From Streptosporangium sp. NBC_01495 (lineage in GTDB: Bacteria; Actinomycetota; Actinomycetes; Streptosporangiales; Streptosporangiaceae), in assembly GCF_036250735.1 (NCBI RefSeq), contig NZ_CP109430.1:4216001-4280000 (forward strand): DNA of 64,000 bases. Direction: 5' to 3'. Both the position numbers and the translations under genes were made by a program. Below the pieces are notes generated by a model that ran no database searches, was not told the origin of the DNA, and saw only the letters and a list, made by a program, of their open reading frames with translations. Positions within the stretch are counted from its first letter, which is position 1, and each line of letters opens with the position of its first letter. Shown one piece after another: positions 41,971 through 49,529 of this stretch.

Positions 41971-42444
41971 TCACCTCAGGGTGGCCGCCAGGTGCTTGGC
42001 CAGTCCCTCGGAGGCGGCCTCGACCATCTCCAGTACCTCGGCGAAGCCCTCACGCTCGCCGTAGTAGGGGTCGGGCACCTCGGCGCCCTCGGGGGCGGCC
42101 GGGTCGAAGGAGCGGAACAGGCGCACGTCCGCGCCGTCGGGGGCGAGGCCGCGCAGGGCGCCGAGGTTGTGGGCGTCCATGGCCAGCACCAGGTCGACCC
42201 GGTCGTACCAGTCGCTCAGGAACTGCCGTGCCCGGTGCTCAGAGCCGTCATAGCCGTGCTCGGAGAGCATCTCGGCGGCCCGCGCGTCCATCGGGCCGCC
42301 CTGGTGCCAGCCGCCGGTGCCCGCGCTGTCGACCGTGACGAGATCACCGAGACCGTGATCGTCCAGGGTCTTCCTCAGCACGACCTCGGCCATGGGGGAG
42401 CGGCAGATGTTCCCCATGCACACCACGCATATGCGATAACTCAT
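41971..42444 (-). CDS. low-molecular-weight protein-tyrosine phosphatase
   Basis: A 157-residue enzyme starting MSYRICVVCMGNICRSPMAE, which contains the P-loop C(x)5RS (CMGNICRS) with nucleophile Cys and Arg. VDSAGTGGWHQGGPMD follows. The general-acid Asp lies in EVPDPYYGEREGF. All catalytic residues of the PtpA/Wzb family are intact. It dephosphorylates tyrosine on proteins and could act on a BY-kinase or on development or exopolysaccharide control; no kinase is adjacent. I used this ATG because family members start at this motif. Confidence 0.95.
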   Translation of the reverse strand: MSYRICVVCMGNICRSPMAEVVLRKTLDDHGLGDLVTVDSAGTGGWHQGGPMDARAAEMLSEHGYDGSEHRARQFLSDWYDRVDLVLAMDAHNLGALRGLAPDGADVRLFRSFDPAAPEGAEVPDPYYGEREGFAEVLEMVEAASEGLAKHLAATLR

Positions 42445-42751
42445 GCCTACCAGGATGCCGCCTGCCCGAGGTACGCCGGCCGGGCGGGGTGATCGGGGAG
42501 GGATTGCCATAGAACTCGCCGAAAATCGGGCGGATAGTGCGTCGCGAACGCTGAGAGGGGCCTGACATGTAGGAGCAGCCTCTGACTCTGGCGCGGCGTT
42601 GACTACGGCCGTATCCGGAAGGCGAGCAGGTGGCCGGCCGCTGCATGCGGTACCCGAAGTGGCTGAGGGAGTCCTCAGCGTCCCTCAGCGAAATCAAAGG
42701 TGCGGTGGAGCAGGCTTCCAAGGTCTTCTTCTCCAGCCCGCGGAGGTCCGT
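42445..42751. other. 307-bp region with a broken reading frame
   Basis: There is no intact gene apart from a 36-codon frame (42645-42755) that ends in an ATGA overlap with the next gene. The same frame extends back to an ATG at 42567 but is cut by TAG (42570) and TGA (42600). Confidence 0.5.
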
Positions 42752-42755
42752 ATGA
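42567..42755 (+). pseudogene. possible degraded small gene before the membrane protein
   Basis: In one frame the sequence reads Met-stop-EQPLTLARR-stop-LRPYPEGEQVAGRC, then MRYPKWLRESSASLSEIKGAVEQ and on to FFSSPRRSV and a TGA that overlaps the downstream ATG. The composition looks protein-like, and the overlap is typical of coupled genes. This suggests a small gene with two nonsense codons, or a functional 36-residue peptide from the ATG at 42645. No family is recognised. Confidence 0.35.
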
Positions 42756-43771
42756 GGCGATGTTTCGACGACCACACGGTCGCGTCATCGACCAGATGGT
42801 GGCAGCGGTGGGCGTCGTGGGCGGGGCGCACCGCGAGCGGAGCGGCCGCCGTGTACGGCTGCGTGCTGCTGGTGGCCGCACTCATGGGGTATCGCTCGTT
42901 CCTCGGTGTCACGGACCTCGGCCTGCCCGACGTCACGTGGCCGGGCGCGGCCGTGCTGCTCATCGGATCCGTGGTCGCGGCCGCCACCGTACGCCCGTGG
43001 GGCGCACGAGTGCCGCCCCGTGCCGTGTCGGCCGGCGCGTGGGGCGTGGCGGCGCTGGCCCTGGCGGGGAGCTGCTGGGTGTTGCTCAACCTGATCCAGC
43101 TGGTCCTGACCGGTGCCGTCACCGACCGCCACGGCGACAGCGCCTGGGTGACCTTCGCCGAGCGGTTATGCCTGACCGTCGTCGGAGCCCTGTTCGTGGC
43201 CACCGCGCTGGCGCATGCCCGCCGTACCGCCGGCGTCTGCCCCCGGTGCGGCCGGGCGCATCCGCCGCAGGTATCGGGTCGGCGGCATCCCATGCCGCAC
43301 GCGGCGCCCTCCGCGGTGCGATGGATCGCCTACGCCGGATGTTGCGCGTGGCTTCCCTACCTCATTCTGCACATCCTCGGCGCGGCCGGTGTCCCCGGAA
43401 TCGAGCCCAACGGATTCCGGCCGACCTGGTCCATGGTGTTGGCGGGGGTCTGCGGCATCGCGCTCGCCGTGTTCCTGCTGCTGGGACTTGTCCGGCCGTG
43501 GGGCATGGTCTTTCCTCGCTGGACGCTGTGGCTGGCGGGTCGGCGGGTGCCCCGGTTCCTGCCGCTGACACCGGTTTGGGCGCTCGCACCGACCCTCGCC
43601 CTGTACGGCACCGGAAGCGGAATCCTGGCGGGCGCCGGGATCCTGGGCGACGACCTGTTCGGCATCGGCGGAGCGGCGTCGCTGGCGTTCGGCGGATACG
43701 GCTGGGCGCTGGCCATCGCCGCCGTCTCCTACCAGCGCCGGACTCGGCCCCTATGCGTTCCGATGCTCTGA
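42752..43771 (+). CDS. hypothetical polytopic membrane protein
   Basis: A 339-residue protein with about eight membrane segments (VYGCVLLVAALMGY, WPGAAVLLIGSVVAAATV, WGVAALALAGSCWVLLNLIQLV and others). A cytoplasmic loop has CPRCGRAHPPQ, a CxxC pair that may bind zinc. The ATG at 42752 has GGAGG 7 nt upstream; longer upstream starts overlap the broken small frame. I do not recognise a family. Its start overlaps the stop of a 36-codon frame (ATGA). Confidence 0.75.
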   Translation: MRRCFDDHTVASSTRWWQRWASWAGRTASGAAAVYGCVLLVAALMGYRSFLGVTDLGLPDVTWPGAAVLLIGSVVAAATVRPWGARVPPRAVSAGAWGVAALALAGSCWVLLNLIQLVLTGAVTDRHGDSAWVTFAERLCLTVVGALFVATALAHARRTAGVCPRCGRAHPPQVSGRRHPMPHAAPSAVRWIAYAGCCAWLPYLILHILGAAGVPGIEPNGFRPTWSMVLAGVCGIALAVFLLLGLVRPWGMVFPRWTLWLAGRRVPRFLPLTPVWALAPTLALYGTGSGILAGAGILGDDLFGIGGAASLAFGGYGWALAIAAVSYQRRTRPLCVPML

Positions 43772-43894
43772 TCACCAATGAGATCTGGCCCCACCCCGGT
43801 AATCGTGCGGGCCTCGCCAGGGAGCAGCGGTGGCTCCGCTCGCGTTGCGAGGGCGGGGCGCCCTCGGTCTCGATGCTCGTCTACCGTGTCGCGC

Positions 43895-44257
43895 ATGGAC
43901 CTCAGCGCCTATAGCGGATACTTCCTGGACGCGGTCGTCGTCCATGCCGACTCCGTCGCCGGCACTGCGCGAATCAGCCTCACGAGCGGAGCAGATGACA
44001 GCGCGGTCATCGAGCTGTTCGGCGTTGTCCATGTGATGATGAACAGGCCGAATGTCGAGGGCGACTTCATCGACGAGGCCGTTGTCAGGGATCTGCCGAG
44101 GACCGGAGCCTGGCCGGCTGAGGCCCATCATCTTCTTCACCTTCACAACAACGACAGCGAGCTGGTCTGGCTCAAGGTGATCGGTCCCCAGGAGATCGAG
44201 ATGGTGGCGAGGAGGCTCACCACCGAACATCGAAGTGGAGGCAGCACCCATACGTAG
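43895..44257 (+). CDS. hypothetical protein
   Basis: A 120-residue soluble protein starting MDLSAYSGYFLDAVVVHADSV. It has an alternating beta pattern (ARISLTSGADDSAVIELFGVVHVMMNRP) and a C-terminal LVWLKVIGPQEIEMVARRL. A TACCGT -10 box (43882-43887) lies 7 nt before the ATG, so the gene is probably leaderless; longer upstream starts would place the promoter inside coding sequence. I recognise no family or catalytic motif. It is monocistronic. Confidence 0.6.
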   Translation: MDLSAYSGYFLDAVVVHADSVAGTARISLTSGADDSAVIELFGVVHVMMNRPNVEGDFIDEAVVRDLPRTGAWPAEAHHLLHLHNNDSELVWLKVIGPQEIEMVARRLTTEHRSGGSTHT

Positions 44258-44545
44258 ATGGGGCCAGAACACGTTCTCCCAATCAGGCCGGATGAGGTAA
44301 CCGGTCTGGACCCTGATCGGTCCGGTCGGGGCGGCATGGCGTCGAGGTATGGCCGAGGAGGAACAGCACGCGCCGATCTACGGGTACCTGCCTGGGCGCG
44401 GGCGGGGAGCGGATCGACCGTAACGGCAGCAGCAAGAAGCAGAGCGTCTGGGTGGCGTGCACCTCATGTGCCGGGACGGGGCGGCGATGAGCGACCCGAT
44501 CACCTGTCGGTGCCGAACTCCGGTAGCTCCCGCGGCGGGCCGTGG
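44258..44545. other. 288-bp intergenic region
   Basis: It lies between convergent transcripts (the hypothetical protein and the GntR unit). No gene, strong hairpin or repeat was recognised. Confidence 0.5.
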
Positions 44546-44923
44546 TCATGGCGAGGCCGGTGCTGCCGCGCCGGACGTCAGAGCCGCCTGTACGATGCGG
44601 ATCGCCTCGTCCCCGTCGATGCCGACGCTGGCGATCACGGCGGCGTAGTCGGCGGCGGCCCGGCGGGCCCGCTCCCGGCCTTCCTCGCCGGCGGCCGACA
44701 CGAACGAGCCCGCCCGCCCGCGCGTCTCGATCAGCCCCGCCTCCTCCAGCTCCCGGTAGGCCCGGCCGACCGTGTTGACGGCCAGGCCGAGGTCGGCCGC
44801 CAGGTGGCGGATGGTCGGCAGCCGGGCGCCCACGGCCAGCGTGCGGTTCTGGATCTGCTGGGCGAGCTGGGAGCGCAGCTGCTCGAACGGCGGTACCGGC
44901 GAGGCCGCATCGATGATGATCAT
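44546..44923 (-). CDS. GntR-family regulator (YtrA subfamily)
   Basis: A 125-residue short GntR protein. PPFEQLRSQLAQQIQNRTLAVGARLPTIRHLAADLGLAVNTVGRAYRELEEAGLIETRGRAGSFVS is the winged helix. The remaining 50 residues form the short dimerisation tail of YtrA-type members, which control ABC transporters or membrane proteins. Its ATG overlaps the stop of the upstream membrane protein gene (ATGA), so both come from one promoter. A perfect 12-bp inverted repeat in that promoter is a likely binding site. Confidence 0.93.
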   Translation of the reverse strand: MIIIDAASPVPPFEQLRSQLAQQIQNRTLAVGARLPTIRHLAADLGLAVNTVGRAYRELEEAGLIETRGRAGSFVSAAGEEGRERARRAAADYAAVIASVGIDGDEAIRIVQAALTSGAAAPASP

Positions 44924-45732
44924 CGGACGCTCATGGCCCGCTGGGCCACCGTCGCGCACGACGGCGTCCTGGCATGGAGCGCGACGCACGCGGCCAGGCT
45001 CAGGACGATGTAGGCGACCGCGGCGGCATTCCACCAGCCGGGCGCGGTGCCGAACAGCACCACTGGCAGCGACCACTGCACGTTCGGCGTGGTGAGCTCG
45101 CGGGCGTCTTCGACGCGCATGATGACGTCGGCGGTCAGCGACTCCTCGTCCTCCGCCACGACCGGGAACCTGAGCAGGTGGCGCAGCTGCATGGTGGTGA
45201 TGGCCGTCGCGCCGAGCAGGCCGATCAGCACGACGACGGCCAGCTGCCGCACGGTGGGCTCGGGAACGGCCAGGGCGCTTGCGGCCAGCACCATCGCGCC
45301 GGCGGACGTGGCGACCGCGAAAATGGCGTACGGCCGGCCGAGCACGGTCCGCCAGCCGGGCTGGATCGGATGGGCGGCCCTGCGGGACAGCGTCGCGCCC
45401 GCCCGCTGGTCGACGCGTCGTACCCACCGGTGGAGCAGGGACTGTGCCAGCAGTAGCCCGGCCACCGACGCGGTCAGGGCCAGCAGCGGTAACGGGCGAT
45501 GCGGCTGGGGGCCGCCGAAAGCGGAAGTGGCGGCGAGGGCGCTCACGATGATCAGCGCGGCCAGGATGACGTAAGTGGCCAGGCGGGCGCGTCTGCGGAC
45601 CGCCAGCCGGCTGGCGAGCAGCGGGGTCGGGTGGGCGTCGGACAGGTCGTGGCGGGCCAGCCACTCGCCCGCCATGCGCAGATCGGTCGTGCGTGTCGGC
45701 GGGCCGGTGTCCGGTAGCGGTTCGCGGGTCAT
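44920..45732 (-). CDS. hypothetical membrane protein in the GntR operon
   Basis: A 270-residue protein with six or seven membrane segments arranged in pairs (ATYVILAALIIVSALAA, LLALTASVAGLLLAQSLL, VATSAGAMVLAASALAV, QLAVVVLIGLLGATAIT, AAAVAYIVLSLAACVAL). The N-terminus has MAGEWLARHDLSDAHPTPLLASRLAVRR, seen in similar actinobacterial proteins next to YtrA regulators. AAGGAGGCGCT precedes the ATG. It is the first gene of a two-gene unit with GntR. The function is unknown. Confidence 0.8.
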   Translation of the reverse strand: MTREPLPDTGPPTRTTDLRMAGEWLARHDLSDAHPTPLLASRLAVRRRARLATYVILAALIIVSALAATSAFGGPQPHRPLPLLALTASVAGLLLAQSLLHRWVRRVDQRAGATLSRRAAHPIQPGWRTVLGRPYAIFAVATSAGAMVLAASALAVPEPTVRQLAVVVLIGLLGATAITTMQLRHLLRFPVVAEDEESLTADVIMRVEDARELTTPNVQWSLPVVLFGTAPGWWNAAAVAYIVLSLAACVALHARTPSCATVAQRAMSVR

Positions 45733-45740
45733 AGCGCCTC

Positions 45741-45790
45741 CTTTGTCGCAAGCTTTGTATCAACAGGGTGCGTCATACCTTGCGACAAAG
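45741..45790. promoter_or_regulatory. perfect 12-bp inverted repeat, candidate GntR operator
   Basis: CTTTGTCGCAAG (45741-45752) and CTTGCGACAAAG (45779-45790) are exact reverse complements with 26 bp between. The pair lies directly upstream of the membrane protein/GntR unit, and the inner region should hold the promoter. The near arm overlaps the ribosome-binding region. The wide spacing suggests two half-site pairs or looping. Confidence 0.65.
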
Positions 45791-45974
45791 TCAACGCCCC
45801 GTGGGCTCTCGTCGTCCCGGTGGCGCGAGCCCTGGCTCAGCGGCGGCCTCACGGAACGGACTGCCGGGCATTTTCGGGCCCGCGCGGAGGTCCGGATCCC
45901 GTTGGGGCGTGACGGCGGGTCCGGCTGCCGAAACACCTGTTGACACCGTGGTTCGGGAAGATCAGCCTTGTGGC

Positions 45975-47597
45975 GTGAATTCTGACGGCGCGGCCTTTCC
46001 GCGGACTGATCCTGGGGAGTCCCATGCCGAGATCGACGATCCGGCCCCGGTGTCGCGGGTGCGCCCGCCGGTCGGGCAGGGAGTGACGGTGGACGAGATA
46101 TCGCGGCGTACGGTCGTCGTGGAGTTCGCCGGTGCCCGGGGTGGGGAGGCCCCGCTCACCTGGGGGCAGTCGTCGATCTGGCGGCTGACCACCTGGCGGG
46201 GCGACGATGATCCCTATTTCAACATGCCCTGGGTGTTGCCGGTGTATGGGCGGCGTGATCTTGGTGTGGTGTTGGGGGCGGTGCGGCGGTTGGTGGAGCG
46301 GCATGAGACGTTGCGGACGAATTTTCGGCGGGGTGGTGGGGGGATGGTGCAGTGTGTGGCGCGGGTGGGGCGGTTGGTGGTTGAGGTGGTGGAGGTCGCG
46401 GAGGGTGGTGGTGTTGGGCCGATGGGGGTGGCGCGGGAGGTGGCGGTGGGGTTGGCGGCGCGGGTGTTCGATTATGCGGGTGAGGTGCCGGTGCGGTGTG
46501 CGGTGGTGATGGTGGGGGGTCGGCCTCGGGCGGTGGCGTTTGGGTTGTCGCATTTGGCGGTTGATGGGGGTGCGCTGGATCTGCTGGCGGCCGATTGGCG
46601 TGGTCTGCTGGCGGGGGTTGAGGGGCCTGATCCGGGGTGGCAGCCGATGGATCAGGCGGTTTTCGAGCGGGAGGGGGCGGGGGTGGAGCGGGGGGAGCGG
46701 GCGTTTCGGCATTGGCGGGCGGTGTTGGAGGGGGTGCCGCGTTCGATGTTCGATTATCCGCCCGGCCTGGGGGAGGTGCCGCGTTTCATTCGGGTGCGGA
46801 TGGAGTCGGTCGCTCTTGGGGTGGCGGCGGAGGTGTTGGCGGCGCGGTGGCGGGTGAGTTCGGCCAGTGTGCTGACGACGGCGAGTGCGGTGTTGTTGTC
46901 GGTGTTGACGGGGCATCGGCGGGTGGTGATGCAGTTGATCGCGGCGAATCGGCATGATCCGCGGATCGGTGTGCTGGTGGGTCCGGCGGCGCAGGATGGG
47001 ATCTTCGCGTTGGAGTTGCCTGAGGGGACTTTGTCCGAGGCAACCCGGTTGGGGCATCGGCAGGCACTGACCGCCTATCGCCACGCGCTCTACGAACCAC
47101 TGAGGCTGATGGCGATGCGCGAGGAGCTTGGCCGCGAACGGGGTGGGCCCATCGACCTGTCGGCCTACTTCAACGACACGCGGGGCGGCGGCGACTGGCC
47201 TGACCTGCCCGCGGTGGAGCCGCCGGGAGACCCCGCGGCGATCGCCGCGCTCACCGAACGGACCACGTTCTCCCCGGCGGGTTCCTGGGAGCACGTGGAC
47301 GCCACCACGGTCCAGTTCATCACCGGCCAGGCCAGGCACACCTGCGAGCTCCACCTGCTGGCCGACACCGCCTACCTGCCCCGGGCCACGGTTCACGCGC
47401 TGTTGCGCGGGATGGAGACCCTGCTGGTGCGGGCCGTCGCCGAGGACGTCCCCCTCGACACCGTCGCCGCGCTGTGCGGCATCACCCCGGTCGAGCGTCC
47501 TCCCGGTTGGGAACGTTCCCGGCAGGGCTCGGCCGGGGAAACGGCGCAGGCGCCGGACGCGTCCGGGCCCGTCGTGGCCGGGACGGCCGGCGGGTGA
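45975..47597 (+). CDS. stand-alone condensation-domain protein (NRPS-like)
   Basis: A protein of about 540 residues with one condensation fold. LTWGQSSIWRLT resembles the C1 motif, RLVERHETLRTNF the C2 motif, and SHLAVDGGALDLL the C3 catalytic motif (HHxxxDG with the first His replaced by Ser; His193, Asp197 and Gly198 kept). DLSAYFNDTRG and other late motifs are also seen. No adenylation or carrier domain is attached or nearby, so it may act as a free-standing condensation or acyltransferase enzyme. The GTG start is uncertain; a TTGACA box is at 45940-45945. The central 0.8 kb has base and codon use unlike the two ends of the gene. Confidence 0.8.
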   Translation: MNSDGAAFPRTDPGESHAEIDDPAPVSRVRPPVGQGVTVDEISRRTVVVEFAGARGGEAPLTWGQSSIWRLTTWRGDDDPYFNMPWVLPVYGRRDLGVVLGAVRRLVERHETLRTNFRRGGGGMVQCVARVGRLVVEVVEVAEGGGVGPMGVAREVAVGLAARVFDYAGEVPVRCAVVMVGGRPRAVAFGLSHLAVDGGALDLLAADWRGLLAGVEGPDPGWQPMDQAVFEREGAGVERGERAFRHWRAVLEGVPRSMFDYPPGLGEVPRFIRVRMESVALGVAAEVLAARWRVSSASVLTTASAVLLSVLTGHRRVVMQLIAANRHDPRIGVLVGPAAQDGIFALELPEGTLSEATRLGHRQALTAYRHALYEPLRLMAMREELGRERGGPIDLSAYFNDTRGGGDWPDLPAVEPPGDPAAIAALTERTTFSPAGSWEHVDATTVQFITGQARHTCELHLLADTAYLPRATVHALLRGMETLLVRAVAEDVPLDTVAALCGITPVERPPGWERSRQGSAGETAQAPDASGPVVAGTAGG

Positions 47598-47637
47598 ACC
47601 GAGGGCCCTTCCTAGCCTGAGGGGCCGAGACGTCACT

Positions 47638-47660
47638 GCCCCGGTGGGATCCGCCGGGGC
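47638..47660 (+). terminator. hairpin after the condensation-domain gene
   Basis: GCCCCGG (47638-47644) and CCGGGGC (47654-47660) pair with a 9-nt loop, followed by GGTTTCG. It lies 41 nt after the stop and before the sigma-factor promoter region. Confidence 0.6.
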
Positions 47661-47879
47661 GGTTTCGCGTTGCCGGGAGACCGTGCGGTTCTCGGCGGAA
47701 GCAGGGGCTCCTCTCGTCTGCGAATCGGCGGTGCCGCGGTGCCGGAACTCGCCGGGCCGCCTGTTCGGGGCGATTGTCGTGCGCGGCGGAAATTTCCGGA
47801 TACTTCCTACTCTTCCGGTCAACTCGGGCCGGGGCTCAGGGAGTGTCAGGGGTGGTTTTCACCGACGAGAGGAGACCGG

Positions 47880-48401
47880 GTGGACGCGGATTTCGTGGAC
47901 TTCGTGCGGCACCGGGGAGATCACCATCTGAGAACGGCGGTCCTGCTCACCGGGGACTGGCACACGGCCGAGGATCTGGTGCAGTCCTGCCTCGGCAAGT
48001 TGTATCGGGTGTGGCATCGACTGGACACCAGCAGCGAGCCGGACGCCTACCTGCGCCGCATCCTGGTCAACACCTATCGATCCTGGTGGCGTGCCCGGTG
48101 GCGCCGGGAGATCCCGCGCGCCGATCTGCCCGATCTGCCCGCTCCAGGGGACGCGGGGGAGGCTCGGGCGGTGGCCGAGGACATCCGGAACGCGCTGGCG
48201 CGGCTGCCGGTCAGGCAGCGGACGGCTCTGGTGCTGCGCTTCTTCGTGGACCTGCCGGAAACGGAGGTAGCCGACCTGATGGGCTGCTCGGCGGGGACGG
48301 TCAAAACCCATACGCACCGCGGCCTGCGGGCGATGCGCCGGATGATCTCGCCGGACACGGTGGTCAACCGAACCGAGGCGGAGGGGAGTGGGATCCGGTG
48401 A
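47880..48401 (+). CDS. ECF sigma factor, SigE family
   Basis: A 173-residue sigma factor. Region 2 is FVDFVRHRGDHHLRTAVLLTGDWHTAEDLVQSCLGKLYRVWHR, the exact SigE-family pattern of actinomycetes. Region 4 is ALARLPVRQRTALVLRFFVDLPETEVADLMGCSAGTVKTHTHRGLRAMR. The GTG start has AGAGGAGACC upstream. A membrane protein gene with an N-terminal cytoplasmic stretch follows after 23 nt and is the likely partner or anti-sigma factor. Target promoters are unknown. Confidence 0.94.
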   Translation: MDADFVDFVRHRGDHHLRTAVLLTGDWHTAEDLVQSCLGKLYRVWHRLDTSSEPDAYLRRILVNTYRSWWRARWRREIPRADLPDLPAPGDAGEARAVAEDIRNALARLPVRQRTALVLRFFVDLPETEVADLMGCSAGTVKTHTHRGLRAMRRMISPDTVVNRTEAEGSGIR

Positions 48402-48424
48402 GACACCAACACGAGGAGCCGTTC

Positions 48425-49348
48425 ATGAACGAGAGAGAACTTCGCGCACTGCTCGTCAGGGCCACCGAGGATCAGCCGGCGGGCATCGACCTCATGCCGG
48501 CGATGCCGGCGATACCGGCGGCACCGGCGGCGCCGAAGCGCGGGCCGGCCCGGGTCCTGGTCCCGATCGCCTCGCTGGGCGTCGCGGCCGCGGTGGGGGT
48601 GGTCGTGCTGGTCCTGCCCGCGAGCCAGCCCTCGGCGCAGGCCCAGGTGGCCGCCGCGGCCGAGAACACCAGCCGGGAGAGCTACCGGATCCACAGCACC
48701 AGCGGTGCCAAGACCTTCGACGGTGCCTTCGACCCCGCCCAGCGCGTGGGCGTCATCACGAGGGCCGGGGACGGGGCCGAGACCCGGTTCGTCGGCGACC
48801 TGATGTACGTCCGGCAGCGGCGCGAGGCGAAGTGGATGGTCTCTCCGCGCGTTGAGGCGGAGCTGAAGAGCGCTCCGGAAGCCATCGCCCTGGTCAAGCT
48901 CGCCCCGCTGGATCCTCAGGCGGCCCTGCGGCGACTCCGTTCGGCCACCGACGTCCGTGAGAACGGCTCCGCCTCCGGCCAGGGCTGGACCGGCCAGAGG
49001 TTCACGTTCTCGCTGGAGGACGCGGGCGGGTCCGGCTTCAAGGGGGGCGCGGACAAGCCGGTGGAGGTGACGGGAGCGGTGAATGTGGACGACCAGGGAC
49101 GGGTCCGGCGTCTGGAGGTCGTCTTCAGCGACACCGGCCAGCGAAACGTCCTGGACTTCGGCGGCTTCGGCACCCCGGTGACGGTCACGGCCCCGCCCGC
49201 CGACCAGGTTGAGCAGCTGCCAGCCGGCAAGCCGAACCAGAAGCCGACCGGCAAACCGGACCAGGAGGCAACCGGCGGGCCGGACCGGGAACCAACCGGC
49301 GAGCCGAGCTGGAAGCCGGTCGACGAGCCGATCGTCAAGAACCCCTGA
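48425..49348 (+). CDS. single-span membrane protein, sigma-factor partner (anti-sigma-like)
   Basis: A 307-residue protein. A short cytoplasmic N-terminus (MNERELRALLVRATED) is followed by one membrane segment (VLVPIASLGVAAAVGVVVLVL, about residues 43-63). A beta-rich extracytoplasmic domain of about 190 residues follows (YRIHSTSGAKTFDGAFDP and so on, LolA/LppX-like in pattern), then a tail of degenerate PTGKPDQE-type repeats. There is no zinc-binding HxxxCxxC motif. This architecture after a SigE-type gene is common in actinomycetes. GAGGAG precedes the ATG. Anti-sigma action is inferred from position. Confidence 0.78.
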   Translation: MNERELRALLVRATEDQPAGIDLMPAMPAIPAAPAAPKRGPARVLVPIASLGVAAAVGVVVLVLPASQPSAQAQVAAAAENTSRESYRIHSTSGAKTFDGAFDPAQRVGVITRAGDGAETRFVGDLMYVRQRREAKWMVSPRVEAELKSAPEAIALVKLAPLDPQAALRRLRSATDVRENGSASGQGWTGQRFTFSLEDAGGSGFKGGADKPVEVTGAVNVDDQGRVRRLEVVFSDTGQRNVLDFGGFGTPVTVTAPPADQVEQLPAGKPNQKPTGKPDQEATGGPDREPTGEPSWKPVDEPIVKNP

Positions 49349-49358
49349 CCGGCGATCC

Positions 49359-49432
49359 GGCACCCGTCGACCGTGTACCCGGGCCGGGGCGGTAGCCACT
49401 CCGGTCCCGGTACACGTGGTCCGGCGGGTGCC
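49359..49432. terminator. long imperfect hairpin between convergent genes
   Basis: The left arm starts GGCACCCG at 49359 and contains GTGTACC; the right arm contains GGTACAC and ends CGGGTGCC at 49432. Pairing covers over 20 bp with small bulges. It lies 11 nt after the anti-sigma-like gene and faces the beta-lactamase-like gene, so it may stop both transcripts. Confidence 0.65.
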
Positions 49433-49529
49433 GGTGCCCCCTAAGCGGTTCCGCGCCCTCCCCACCCGTTGATCGTCACGTCAAAACCTCTTGGGCAAGT
49501 GGTGGGGGGCAAAGGACGGAGAGGGCCGG

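Noticed and set aside
44258..45013. Plus-strand gene opposite the GntR gene
   Set aside because: No motif, low-complexity composition and antisense to a well-formed winged-helix gene.
45768..45974. Longer N-terminus for the condensation-domain protein starting at 45768
   Set aside because: It would overlap the GntR inverted repeat and promoter, and the added residues are low-complexity.
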